NCBI GenBank assembly: GCA_947502635.1
Contig: CANNAN010000003.1
Location: 186,001-250,000 of the forward strand
Source of the DNA: an uncultured Flavobacteriaceae bacterium
GTDB lineage: Bacteria > Bacteroidota > Bacteroidia > Flavobacteriales > Flavobacteriaceae
Direction of reading: 5' to 3'
Length of the DNA stretch: 64,000 nucleotides
Part shown: positions 35,368 through 44,138 of the stretch, piece by piece
How positions within the stretch are numbered: the first letter of the stretch is position 1
Layout: the number at the start of each line of letters is the position of its first letter
Notes under the pieces: generated by a model
What the model was told of the DNA's origin: nothing
The model's database searches: none
The model's input: the letters and a program-made list of their open reading frames with translations, nothing else
Made by a program: the position numbers and the translations under genes

Positions 35368-36489
35368 TTACATATTTCGGACACCTTTTTTGTATTCTAT
35401 TGGGGTTTTGCCTGTTAATTTTTTAAAAGCAGTGTAAAAGCTAGATTTGGAATTAAACCCAGCTTCTAAGCCTATGGCAATAATTGTATAATTTTCATAT
35501 TCAATATTGGTTAACATAGCTTTGGCATCATTAATCCTTAATGAATTTATATAGTCGTTAAAATTTAAACTAGAGTTTTTATTTATAAGCTGAGAAATAT
35601 AGCCCTCACTCAAGCTAAGCTTTTTAGAAAGTGTTTTTAAAGATAAAGATGGATCTAAATGTAATTTGCTATCAATTATAAAAGTATTAATTTTTGAATA
35701 GGTTGCTGATTTTTCTTCTTTGGCTATTATTAGTGATTTTTCATATGATTTAAGAGATATTTTGCTTCTTATTTCTTTTCTTTCTTGATATAAATGCTTT
35801 TGTAAAATAGCAGAGTAACCTATCCAATAAATTAAAATAGACATGCCAATCCATAATGGGTATAGATAATAATATCCTTCATTAAATAAGTTTTTAAAAA
35901 TACTTAGTGAAATACCCCATAAAACACAAAGTAAAATTCCTAAAAATAAAATTCTTTTAAGCCATTGTGTTTTTATGGTGACATCATAGATGTTATATTT
36001 TGAATGGCTTTTTTGATAAACTATTAGTAATCTAAAAACGAGGACTATTATAGTCATGGAGAAAATAATAGAAATATATTCTACAACTAAATTGAAAATT
36101 TTTATAATAGCTAGGTCATCATTTAGAAAGTTTCTAACTAATAAATAGATCATACTTAGTAAAAAGGGAATAAATAATATGTATTCATGCCTTTTTATTT
36201 TTTTATCGAGATAACTTTTAACAAAAAGAAAAAAGAAGGGGAGCATTAAAAACTCGAAAGGAATAAATAATAAGTTATTATTGTCGTATTTATGTCTTGG
36301 TATTATCCCAGTATCTATAAACCAATATTGTAAGTTGCTAAAAGCTAAAGATAAAATGGTAAACGCAAGGAAATAATTAGTTTTTGAATTAAGATTTTTA
36401 TTTAAGAAAATAATCAAACTAAAAATAAAACCATGAATAATTCCTGCAAGAATAAGGACATTATATACATTAAAATTGAATTCCCCCAT
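35368..36489 (-). CDS. Membrane-anchored AraC-family regulator (7-TM sensor plus HTH)
   Basis: A 373-residue protein. About seven hydrophobic helices fill residues 8-230, including LIHGFIF-like helix 1 and FSNLQYWFIDTGI in the first loop. After a charged linker come residues 265-370, an AraC/XylS double HTH: LSLKTLSKKLSLSEGYISQLINK and YTIIAIGLEAGFNSKSSFYTAFKKLTGKTPIEYKK. It probably senses an envelope or external signal and regulates nearby genes. A decayed copy of its N-terminus lies at 31733-31968. It sits directly upstream of the split papain-like gene on the same strand. Confidence 0.92.
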   Translation of the reverse strand: MGEFNFNVYNVLILAGIIHGFIFSLIIFLNKNLNSKTNYFLAFTILSLAFSNLQYWFIDTGIIPRHKYDNNNLLFIPFEFLMLPFFFLFVKSYLDKKIKRHEYILFIPFLLSMIYLLVRNFLNDDLAIIKIFNLVVEYISIIFSMTIIVLVFRLLIVYQKSHSKYNIYDVTIKTQWLKRILFLGILLCVLWGISLSIFKNLFNEGYYYLYPLWIGMSILIYWIGYSAILQKHLYQERKEIRSKISLKSYEKSLIIAKEEKSATYSKINTFIIDSKLHLDPSLSLKTLSKKLSLSEGYISQLINKNSSLNFNDYINSLRINDAKAMLTNIEYENYTIIAIGLEAGFNSKSSFYTAFKKLTGKTPIEYKKGVRNM

Positions 36490-36507
36490 AGAGCAAATAT
36501 AAAAGAA

Positions 36508-36532
36508 AAAGACTACTTGAGTAGTAGTCTTT
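36508..36532. promoter_or_regulatory. Hairpin upstream of the AraC-type regulator
   Basis: AAAGACTACT (36508-36517) pairs with AGTAGTCTTT (36523-36532) around TGAGT, 19 bases before the regulator's ATG on the minus strand. It could be an operator or a leader hairpin; no plus-strand gene ends here that would need a terminator. The remaining bases to the BspA-like gene hold nothing else clear. Confidence 0.45.
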
Positions 36533-36764
36533 ATACTTAATTAAGTATGAGAATGTTTTTTGTTTTCCAAAAATATTGTAGACATTTTAAACCAAAATAA
36601 ATAACTTCGAGTTTCAATTAAGATGTGAAAATAAAGTTTTATTTACCCTTTATTTCTGTTTGTTCACCATGAAAACAATGCTATTGACCAAATTAAGTCT
36701 GTAACGACTTCTAAATTCTAAAAGTTGGGCGTATATACAGGTAAAACATTTAAAAACCCAAATT

Positions 36765-37943
36765 ATGATTAAATTATTTAGAATGGCTATGGTATTTATT
36801 GTTACTATCATGGTCTCATGCTCATCAGATGACTCGAAACCTACAGATGATATGCCTAATACGGAAAACGGTAGTCTTTTAAAGGGTACTAAAAAACAGT
36901 TAGAGTTAATCAATCCTTCGAATGAAAGTATCGTGTGGACTAGTGATGATCCTGCTATTGCAACGGTGGATAGTGATGGGCTTGTCTCAGGCGTTGCTGA
37001 GGGAACTGTAAATATTACTGCAAAAATAGAAGAGAATATTATACAACAGTGGGTTATTACTGTAACAGAACAAATTTCAGAAGGATCAGAATTTATAATA
37101 ACCTGGAATGCTACAGAAATTACGATACCTACGAATCCTGAATTTGATCCTAATAAACCCAATTATAACTATAATGTTGATTGGGATAATGATGGTACGC
37201 CAGATGAAACAGGAATTACAGGGGATGTAACCCATACTTTTGATACGCCTGGTGAACATACTATTAGAATTAGTGGTGTCTTTCCTTCTATATATTGTTT
37301 TAAACTTTCAACAGAAGAGAAGGCAAAACTGATTTCTGTAGATCAATGGGGTACTGGAGAATGGATAACTATGACAAGAGCGTTTTATGAATGTTCAAAC
37401 CTCGAAGTTCTTGCTACAGATACTCCTAATTTAAGAGAAGGAGCTGAAATGGATCTTATGTTTTCAAAAGCAACTAAAGCTAATCCAGATGTTAGTAACT
37501 GGGATGTTTCTAATGTAACTAACATGAGGCATATGTTTAGTGCTGCTACATCTGCAAATCCAGATGTTAGTAAATGGAATGTTTCTAATGTAACCAATAT
37601 GGATAACATTTTTAGAGAAGCTTCATCCGCAAATCCAGATGTCAGCGATTGGGATGTTTCTAATGTAGTTAATATGAGGTATATGTTTTTTCAAGCTACA
37701 TCTGCGAATCCAGATGTTAGTCAATGGAACATTGCTAATGTAACTAATATGCATAATATGTTTGTTGGTGCGACCTCATTTTCCAAGGCTAGTTATGAGA
37801 ATCTTTTGATTAATTTTGCTGGTCAATCCCATCAGAGTGATGTTATACTAGAGGTAGGAGATGTTATAGCTACTTCTGCAGAAGCACTGGCAGCAAGAAA
37901 AGTTTTAACAGATGATGGATGGACAATTTATGATGGTAGTTAA
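36765..37943 (+). CDS. BspA-type surface lipoprotein with Ig-like, PKD-like and DUF285 repeats
   Basis: A 392-residue lipoprotein with signal MIKLFRMAMVFIVTIMVSC. Residues about 35-105 are a Big_2 Ig-like domain (VWTSDDPAIATVDSDGLVSG). Residues about 110-175 read like a PKD-type segment (YNVDWDNDGTPDETGITGDV ... GEHTIRISG). Then come four 25-residue units of the form NPDVSxWDVSNVTNMxxMF, the DUF285/BspA surface repeat also seen in mycoplasmas. The protein probably sits on the outer surface and binds other cells or polymers. No T9SS tail is present. It ends in a strong bidirectional terminator. Confidence 0.88.
   Translation: MIKLFRMAMVFIVTIMVSCSSDDSKPTDDMPNTENGSLLKGTKKQLELINPSNESIVWTSDDPAIATVDSDGLVSGVAEGTVNITAKIEENIIQQWVITVTEQISEGSEFIITWNATEITIPTNPEFDPNKPNYNYNVDWDNDGTPDETGITGDVTHTFDTPGEHTIRISGVFPSIYCFKLSTEEKAKLISVDQWGTGEWITMTRAFYECSNLEVLATDTPNLREGAEMDLMFSKATKANPDVSNWDVSNVTNMRHMFSAATSANPDVSKWNVSNVTNMDNIFREASSANPDVSDWDVSNVVNMRYMFFQATSANPDVSQWNIANVTNMHNMFVGATSFSKASYENLLINFAGQSHQSDVILEVGDVIATSAEALAARKVLTDDGWTIYDGS
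37479..37778 (+). repeat. Four 75-base DUF285 repeats
   Basis: Four in-frame 25-codon units (ANPDVSNWDVSNVTNMRHMF plus five residues, and variants) in the BspA-type gene. They differ at several positions each, so they are old rather than freshly amplified. Confidence 0.85.
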
Positions 37944-37999
37944 TATTGTATATAGAATATAACTAGTTTAAGCCTTAGATGCTTATCATGCAAAAGTAA

Positions 38000-38035
38000 G
38001 AAAGCCTCGTAAATTTATTAATTTACGAGGCTTTC
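38000..38035. terminator. Bidirectional terminator between the BspA-like gene and purA
   Basis: GAAAGCCTCGTAAAT (38000-38014) and ATTTACGAGGCTTTC (38021-38035) are perfect inverted arms around six bases. The convergent genes on either side end 57 and 24 bases away. Confidence 0.85.
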
Positions 38036-38058
38036 TGTATAAATATATATGATAATAT

Positions 38059-39345
38059 TTAGTGAACTAACTGTTCTCTAAAAATAGTCTGTTTTCTATC
38101 TGGTCCTACAGAAACAATAGTAATAGGAATTTCTAATTCTTTTTCTAAGAAAGCAATATACTCGTTTAAAGCTTGTGGTAATTGAGAGGCTTCAGACATT
38201 TCTGTTAAATCCTCATCCCAACCACTAAACTCGGTATAAATTGGTTCTACATTTTCTGGTTCAATATTATAAGGGAAATGTTCAATAACATCACCTTTAT
38301 ATTTATAAGCAGTACATACTTTTAAAGTTTTAAAACCAGAAAGTACGTCGCCTTTCATCATCATTAATTGTGTAACACCATTGACTTGACATGCGTATTT
38401 AAGCGCTATTAAATCTAACCAACCACAACGTCTTGGACGTCCTGTAGTAGCACCAAACTCATTACCAATACGTGCCATATCTTCACCATCTTTATCAAAA
38501 AGTTCGGTTGGAAACGGACCAGAGCCTACTCGTGTTGTATAGGCTTTAAAAATACCAAATACATCACCAATTTGGTTTGGAGACACACCTAAACCTGTAC
38601 AAGCACCTGCAGCGGTTGTGTTACTAGATGTTACAAAAGGGTAGGTTCCAAAATCGATATCTAATAATGACCCTTGAGCACCTTCAGCCAGAATAGTTTG
38701 TCCAGATTTTTGTGCTTGATAAATATATTCTTCAGAATCTATAAACTTTAAAGATTTTAAAACTTCAATAGCTTTAAAAAATTCTACTTCAAGTTCTGCT
38801 AAATCATATTCTATGTCTACGTTATAAAAAGAAATCATAGATTCATGCTTATTAGCCAATGCTCTATAACGTTCTTTCCAGTCACTTAATTCTAAATCAC
38901 CAACACGAATACCATTTCTACCTGTTTTGTCCATATACGTTGGACCAATACCTTTAAGGGTAGAACCTATTTTGGCTTTTCCTTTAGAAGCTTCACTTGC
39001 AGCATCTAACAAACGGTGTGTTGGTAAAATGATATGTGCTTTACGAGAGATAACTAAGGATTTTCTGTAATCTACATTTTGTTCTTCTAGTTTATCTAGT
39101 TCTCCTTTAAAAATAACAGGATCTATAACAACACCATTACCTACCAAATTTGTAGCATCATCATGGAATATCCCTGAAGGAATGGTGTGTAAAACATGTT
39201 TTCTGCCATTAAAAACTAAAGTATGTCCAGCATTGGGACCTCCTTGAAAACGTGCTATAATATTATAGTTTGAGGTAAGTACGTCAACAATTTTTCCCTT
39301 GCCTTCGTCTCCCCATTGTAATCCTAGTAGTAAATCTACTGCCAT
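38059..39345 (-). CDS. purA: Adenylosuccinate synthetase
   Basis: Cytosolic GTP-dependent enzyme joining IMP and aspartate on the way to AMP. The 428 residues match the family. The P-loop region LQWGDEGKGKIVDV, GPNAGHTL, the IMP site GIGPTYMDK and SNTTAAGACTGLG, and the RPRRCGWLD segment are all present. It is the last gene of a minus-strand set with a Fur-family regulator 12 bases upstream. Confidence 0.97.
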   Translation of the reverse strand: MAVDLLLGLQWGDEGKGKIVDVLTSNYNIIARFQGGPNAGHTLVFNGRKHVLHTIPSGIFHDDATNLVGNGVVIDPVIFKGELDKLEEQNVDYRKSLVISRKAHIILPTHRLLDAASEASKGKAKIGSTLKGIGPTYMDKTGRNGIRVGDLELSDWKERYRALANKHESMISFYNVDIEYDLAELEVEFFKAIEVLKSLKFIDSEEYIYQAQKSGQTILAEGAQGSLLDIDFGTYPFVTSSNTTAAGACTGLGVSPNQIGDVFGIFKAYTTRVGSGPFPTELFDKDGEDMARIGNEFGATTGRPRRCGWLDLIALKYACQVNGVTQLMMMKGDVLSGFKTLKVCTAYKYKGDVIEHFPYNIEPENVEPIYTEFSGWDEDLTEMSEASQLPQALNEYIAFLEKELEIPITIVSVGPDRKQTIFREQLVH

Positions 39346-39357
39346 TGTAAAAATTAG

Positions 39358-39810
39358 TTAAGTGTTTGATTTTCTATTTCCGTAAAAATAGAGTGAATGG
39401 TTATTAATTTCAATATCGAAGATTTCTTCGATTGTTTTTTTTATAGATTGAATTCTGGGATCACAAAATTCTATTACTTCCCCAGTATCTGTAAGTATAA
39501 CATGATCGTGTTGTCTGTCGAAATATGATTTCTCGTAATGTGCTTGGTTTTGTCCAAACTGATGTTTTCTTACCAAACCACATTCTAGAAGTAATTCTAT
39601 AGTATTGTATAGTGTAGCACGAGACACACGATATTTCTTGTTTTTCATACTAAGATACAATGATTCTATATCGAAGTGCTCTGTATTATTATAGATTTCT
39701 TGCAGTATAGCATAGCGTTCGGGGGTTTTTCGATGCCCGTTACCTTCTAAAAAGCTAGTAAATACGCTTTTTACTATGTCTTGATTTTTTGTATCTGCCT
39801 TTGCATTCAT
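39358..39810 (-). CDS. Fur-family metal- or peroxide-responsive repressor
   Basis: A 150-residue transcription factor. The N-terminal winged helix contains [16 protein letters not shown] and [19 protein letters not shown], and the dimer/metal domain has the HDHVIL motif typical of Fur proteins. The C-terminal CxxC zinc pairs of some Fur/PerR members are missing, so the metal sites are reduced. Which metal it senses cannot be read. It lies between rsh and purA in a tight minus-strand cluster. Confidence 0.88.
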   Translation of the reverse strand: MNAKADTKNQDIVKSVFTSFLEGNGHRKTPERYAILQEIYNNTEHFDIESLYLSMKNKKYRVSRATLYNTIELLLECGLVRKHQFGQNQAHYEKSYFDRQHDHVILTDTGEVIEFCDPRIQSIKKTIEEIFDIEINNHSLYFYGNRKSNT

Positions 39811-39836
39811 AATTTCGTCGCAAATTTACACTTTTT

Positions 39837-42056
39837 TTACACTCTAGTAACCTTATCTATACCATTAATTTTTTTAAGTTTCTCTAAAAGCTTTTTTATG
39901 ATGGTATTATTTTTTACAAGAACATTGATTTTTCCAGAAAATAATCCGTCATCACTTTCAAAACTTAAGCTTTTCATATTCACATGCATATTGTCTGAAA
40001 TAATAGAAGTAATATCGCTCACCAAGCCTATATGGTCAATACCTGTGACTTTAATTTGTGCTAGAAATTCTTGTTGTGTAGAATCAATCCATTTAGCCTG
40101 CATAATTCTGTAAGCATAATTAGATTGTAAACTAAGTGCATTAGGACAATTTTTTTTATGAATTTTAATTCCTTCATTAACCGTTAGAAACCCAAAAACT
40201 TCATCTCCAGGAATTGGATTACAGCAATTTGATATTTTATAGTCAAGTTTTTCTTCTTCTTTACCAAAAACTAAAGAATCATACTTAGCTGTAACTTCTT
40301 CTTTTTCTAAATCTTCTTTTTTAATGGTTGCTTTTCTTGAAATTTTATTTTTAATAAAACTCATTAAAGCATTACTTCTAGAAGCAGCGTAGCTTTTAAG
40401 CATGGTATTATCAATGGAACCAATACCAACTCGATAAAATAGATCTAGGCTTGTTTTAAGCTTAAAATGATTAACCAACTGATTAATAGAAGCTTCATTA
40501 AGTGTGATTTTTAGTTGTTTTAATTTTCTTCTAAGAATTTCTTTACCATCTTCACCTATGCGCTTTTTATCTTCTTTTAAAGCTGATTTTATTTTACCTC
40601 TGGCTCTGGCAGTGGTTGCATAATCTAGCCAGTTCGCATTAGGTTTAGAACTTTCAGAAGTTAAAATATCTACTTGATCTCCACTTTGTAATTTGTGACT
40701 TAACGGTACTAATTTGCCATTGACTTTGGCGCCTCTTGTTCGCATTCCAACTTCGGTATGGATATTAAAAGCAAAATCTAATGATGTGGCACCTTTTGGC
40801 AATGATTTTAGTTCTCCAGTAGGTGTAAATACAAATATTTCCTGAGAATACAGGTTGAGTTTAAATTGCTCAACGAAATCTACAGCGTTTGTGTCTGGGT
40901 TTTCTAAAGCTTCCTGAAGTTTATTAATCCAGTTTTCTAAATTATCTTCTTTCTCGTTGTCTTGTTTGTATTTGTAATGCGCAGCATAACCTTTCTCTGC
41001 TATTTCGTTCATACGTTCACTGCGTATTTGAACTTCAACCCAACGACCCTTAGGTCCCATAACAGTAATATGCAAGGCCTCATATCCCGTAGATTTCGGA
41101 GAAGAAATCCAATCACGGAGGCGTATTGGGTTTGGTCTAAAGTGATCTGTTACTACGGAGTATATTTTCCAGGCTAAAAATTTCTCATTAGCCTCTTCAG
41201 TTTTATAAATAATTCTTATTGCAAACTTATCGTATACTTCATCAAAAGAAACCCCTTGTTTAAGCATTTTTTTTCTAATTGAAAAAATAGACTTTGGTCT
41301 CCCTTTTATATTGTATTCAAAATTTTCCTTGTTTAATGATGTTTTTATAACCTCACTAAATTCTTCTATATATGTATCTTGCTCTTCTTTGCTTTCTTTA
41401 ATTTTATCATAAAGATCATTATAAACATCTGGTTCGGTATATTTTAAGCCTAAATCTTCAAGTTCGGTTTTAATATTATATAAACCAATTCGGTGTGCTA
41501 GAGGAGCATAGATGTATAAAGTTTCAGAGGCTATTTTTTCTTGCTTGTCTGGACGCATAGACGCCATCGTTTGCATATTATGGAGTCTGTCTGCAATTTT
41601 TATTATAATTACACGTACATCATCATTAAGTGTAAGCAGCATTTTACGAAAATTTTCTGCTTGTAAAGACACGTCCATGTCTTTCTCCTTACTTAAAGAA
41701 GATATTTTTGTGAGACCATCTACAATAGTTGCTACTGTTTTTCCAAATAGTTTTTCAATATCTTTTATAGAGTAATCTGGGCTATCCTCAACAACATCGT
41801 GGAGTAGAGCAGCAGCAATGGAAGTGCCATCCAACCCAATTTCCTGGGCCACTATTTTTGCAACGGCTAAAGGATGGAAAATATAAGCTTCTCCAGATTT
41901 TCTACGTTGATCCTTATGACCATCTATAGCAACATCAAAAGCTTTACGGATGAGTTTTTTGTCATCATCAGATAAGGTTGTATAACTAACTTTTAATAAT
42001 TCTTTGTAGGCTTTAGTAATTGCTGCATTTTCTTTTTCTATATCTTCCTCTGTCAT
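39837..42056 (-). CDS. Bifunctional (p)ppGpp synthetase/hydrolase (RelA/SpoT homologue)
   Basis: A 739-residue stringent-response enzyme. The hydrolase HD domain is intact (FHPLAVAKIVAQEIGLDGTS, LLHDVVEDS, KIADRLHNMQTM). The synthetase domain follows (GRPKSIFSIRKKML, STGYEALHITV, VEVQIRSERMNEIAEKG). Then come a TGS domain (FVFTPTGELKSLPKGATSLD), a Cys-rich segment (YKISNCCNPIPGDEVFGF) and a C-terminal ACT domain. Both activities are expected, as in Rel/SpoT. It adjusts growth to amino acid supply. Confidence 0.95.
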   Translation of the reverse strand: MTEEDIEKENAAITKAYKELLKVSYTTLSDDDKKLIRKAFDVAIDGHKDQRRKSGEAYIFHPLAVAKIVAQEIGLDGTSIAAALLHDVVEDSPDYSIKDIEKLFGKTVATIVDGLTKISSLSKEKDMDVSLQAENFRKMLLTLNDDVRVIIIKIADRLHNMQTMASMRPDKQEKIASETLYIYAPLAHRIGLYNIKTELEDLGLKYTEPDVYNDLYDKIKESKEEQDTYIEEFSEVIKTSLNKENFEYNIKGRPKSIFSIRKKMLKQGVSFDEVYDKFAIRIIYKTEEANEKFLAWKIYSVVTDHFRPNPIRLRDWISSPKSTGYEALHITVMGPKGRWVEVQIRSERMNEIAEKGYAAHYKYKQDNEKEDNLENWINKLQEALENPDTNAVDFVEQFKLNLYSQEIFVFTPTGELKSLPKGATSLDFAFNIHTEVGMRTRGAKVNGKLVPLSHKLQSGDQVDILTSESSKPNANWLDYATTARARGKIKSALKEDKKRIGEDGKEILRRKLKQLKITLNEASINQLVNHFKLKTSLDLFYRVGIGSIDNTMLKSYAASRSNALMSFIKNKISRKATIKKEDLEKEEVTAKYDSLVFGKEEEKLDYKISNCCNPIPGDEVFGFLTVNEGIKIHKKNCPNALSLQSNYAYRIMQAKWIDSTQQEFLAQIKVTGIDHIGLVSDITSIISDNMHVNMKSLSFESDDGLFSGKINVLVKNNTIIKKLLEKLKKINGIDKVTRV

Positions 42057-42128
42057 AGATTAAAAGTAACATAAAGAATATTAACTACCAACACGAAGTT
42101 TGGTTTTTTATACCTGATTTTTTAAGAG

Positions 42129-42701
42129 TTAAGAATTTAAAAAATCAACTAATTGAAGTATGGCTTTTCCTCGGTGACCAATATCATTTTTTAAGCTTAA
42201 ATCCATTTCTGCAAAAGTTTGCTGAAACCCTTTAGGTTTAAAAATAGGATCATAACCAAAACCAAGTTCACCGCTTTTAGTACTGGTTATTTCTCCTTTG
42301 CATGTCCCAGTAAAGGTGTGTTGCTTATTATTAAGCTGTAACGTAACTACGGTTTTAAATTGGGCATTTCTATTGGTTTTAGTGCTTAATTCGGTTAGTA
42401 ATTTATTCATATTATCATCAGCACTACGTTGCTCACCAGCATAACGGGCTGAATAAACCCCAGGAGCACCGTTTAAGGCTTCTACTTCTAATCCCGTATC
42501 ATCAGCAAAACAATCATACCCATAATGTGTTTTTACATATGCTGCCTTTTCAATACTATTGCCTTCAATCGTACTTTGAGTTTCTGGAATATCCTCAAAA
42601 CAACCTATCTCTTTTAAACTTAATAACTTAATATGATTCGGAATTAAAGCTTGTACTTCTTTTATTTTATTAAGATTGTTGGTTGCGAAAACAAGTTGCA
42701 T
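42129..42701 (-). CDS. rdgB: XTP/dITP diphosphatase (HAM1/RdgB)
   Basis: A 190-residue house-cleaning enzyme that removes ITP, XTP and dITP. The family start MQLVFATNNLNKIKEV is present, as are FADDTGLEVEALNGAPGVYSARYAG, KGEI, GFGYDPIFKP and the ending SLKNDIGHRGKAI. It lies 72 bases upstream of the RelA/SpoT gene on the same strand; a -7 box precedes it. Confidence 0.96.
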   Translation of the reverse strand: MQLVFATNNLNKIKEVQALIPNHIKLLSLKEIGCFEDIPETQSTIEGNSIEKAAYVKTHYGYDCFADDTGLEVEALNGAPGVYSARYAGEQRSADDNMNKLLTELSTKTNRNAQFKTVVTLQLNNKQHTFTGTCKGEITSTKSGELGFGYDPIFKPKGFQQTFAEMDLSLKNDIGHRGKAILQLVDFLNS

Positions 42702-42723
42702 ATTTTAAATGAGTTTAAGTTTC

Positions 42724-42731
42724 CAAAAATA
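42724..42731 (-). promoter_or_regulatory. -7 box upstream of rdgB
   Basis: TATTTTTG on the minus strand, 22 bases before the rdgB ATG. No -33 TTG at normal distance was seen. Confidence 0.4.
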
Positions 42732-42852
42732 CTACTATATAGATTCATAAGTGAAAATATTTTATAACTTTTTTATGATTTATGTCACTGTAAATTATTA
42801 AAAAAACGAGTATCTTAGATTGGAATTCTAAATATTAAAAATAGAAATAATT

Positions 42853-43152
42853 ATGACAGTAAATATTCAATATGTAGGTGTAGATGTAAGTGAAACACTT
42901 TCGACTTTCGCAGAAGAAAAATTAAAAAAAATATTTAACAGATACGAGTTTTTAATAAGTGCAAATGTGCATTTTAAGCAAGATGAAAATCAGCATGATA
43001 CAGGTAAAATTTGCAACATAGAATTAAGTTTACCAGGTCCTCGGATTTTTGCAACTTCAAATGAACGTAATTTTGAAGTGTCTGTGAGAGAGACTGTAAA
43101 GGATTTAGAACGTCAATTAGAAAAACGAAAAGAAGTTTATAAAACGCATTGA
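42853..43152 (+). CDS. hpf: Ribosome hibernation promoting factor (short HPF/RaiA)
   Basis: A 99-residue ribosome-binding protein of the S30AE family that pairs or silences ribosomes in stationary phase. MTVNIQYVGVDVSETLSTFA and EEKLKKIFNRYEFLISANVHF match the alpha/beta fold. The ending ETVKDLERQLEKRKEVYKTH is the usual basic helix. The length corresponds to the short form, with no dimerisation tail. Confidence 0.9.
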   Translation: MTVNIQYVGVDVSETLSTFAEEKLKKIFNRYEFLISANVHFKQDENQHDTGKICNIELSLPGPRIFATSNERNFEVSVRETVKDLERQLEKRKEVYKTH

Positions 43153-43176
43153 TTTAAGTATTAATATTTCCATGAA

Positions 43177-43536
43177 ATGAATATTGAAGCTTACAGATCG
43201 TATTGTTTATCTAAAAAAGGAGTCACTGAGTCCATTCCTTTTTCTAAGTTGCCCAATGTGCTTGTTTTTAAAGTAAAAGGTAAGATGTTTACGGCTACAG
43301 ATATAGACACATTTGCTAGTTTTAGTATCAAATGCGAGCCAGAAACTATAGAAGAACTTCGTGTGCAATATGATGCATTGGAAGAACCGTCCTATTTTAG
43401 TAAAAAACATTGGAGTCGGGTTTTGGTTGATGGTTCGATTCCAGATAAACTATTATACGAATGGCTAGATATCTCTTATCACTTAGTTGTAGCTAAGCTT
43501 ACTAAGAAAGAACGGTTAGAATTAGAGAATTTATGA
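43177..43536 (+). CDS. MmcQ/YjbR-family protein
   Basis: A 119-residue soluble protein of the YjbR (double-wing DNA-binding-like) family: YCLSKKGVTESIPF at the start, FKVKGKMFTATDID in the middle, and KKHWSRVLVDGSIPDKLLYEWLDISYHLVVAKL at the end, the family's most typical stretch. The function is not established. It follows hpf by 24 bases and converges on rlmH. Confidence 0.88.
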   Translation: MNIEAYRSYCLSKKGVTESIPFSKLPNVLVFKVKGKMFTATDIDTFASFSIKCEPETIEELRVQYDALEEPSYFSKKHWSRVLVDGSIPDKLLYEWLDISYHLVVAKLTKKERLELENL

Positions 43537-43537
43537 T

Positions 43538-44011
43538 TTATCTATGATGATAAGGCTCGTTCTTTAAAATAGTAAACCCTCTGTATAGTTGTTCAATAAT
43601 AAATAAACGGACCATTTGATGGGAAAATGTCATTTTTGATAATGATATTTTCCCATTTGATTTATTATAAACATCCTGTGAGAAACCATAAGGGCCGCCA
43701 ATAACAAAAACCAATTGTTTAATGCCAGAGTTCATGTGTTTTTGTAAGTAGCCAGAAAAATCGACAGAATTGAATTGTTTCCCCTTTTCGTCTAATAAAA
43801 TCAAAACATCGGTTGGGGTAAGTTTGTTTAAAATAAGCGTTCCTTCTTTTTGTTTTTGTTGTTCTTCGCTTAAATTCTTTACATTTTTTATATCTGGAAT
43901 AATTTCTAGCGAAAATTTAATATAAAATCCTAAACGCCGAGTGTATTCATCAATTAAAGATTGTAGTTCCTTGTTATCAGTCTTTCCAATGGCAAGAAGT
44001 TTTATAGTCAT
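43538..44011 (-). CDS. rlmH: 23S rRNA (pseudouridine1915-N3)-methyltransferase
   Basis: A 157-residue SPOUT methyltransferase modifying helix 69 of 23S rRNA. The SAM-binding knot region LVFVIGGPYGFSQDV and the ending SLSKMTFSHQMVRLFIIEQ...YHH are present, and the length matches the family. The stop of the convergent YjbR gene lies only one base away. Confidence 0.95.
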   Translation of the reverse strand: MTIKLLAIGKTDNKELQSLIDEYTRRLGFYIKFSLEIIPDIKNVKNLSEEQQKQKEGTLILNKLTPTDVLILLDEKGKQFNSVDFSGYLQKHMNSGIKQLVFVIGGPYGFSQDVYNKSNGKISLSKMTFSHQMVRLFIIEQLYRGFTILKNEPYHHR

Positions 44012-44138
44012 AATGGCAAAATTACTGTTTAGTATTTATGAAAAACATATTTAATGATGAAAAAAATAAAAATTTCACAAATGTAAAATTTAATTTAGCA
44101 AATCAATTTCTTATTTTTGTTGCAAACTGACTAAGTAT

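Noticed and set aside
36669-36704. 11-codon ORF (MKTMLLTKLSL) upstream of the BspA-like gene as a leader peptide
   Set aside because: Too short, with no attenuator structure between it and the gene; chance is likely.
36650-37162. 170-codon minus-strand frame opposite the BspA-like gene
   Set aside because: It overlaps a well-supported lipoprotein gene over most of its length and has no family signature; it is a shadow frame.
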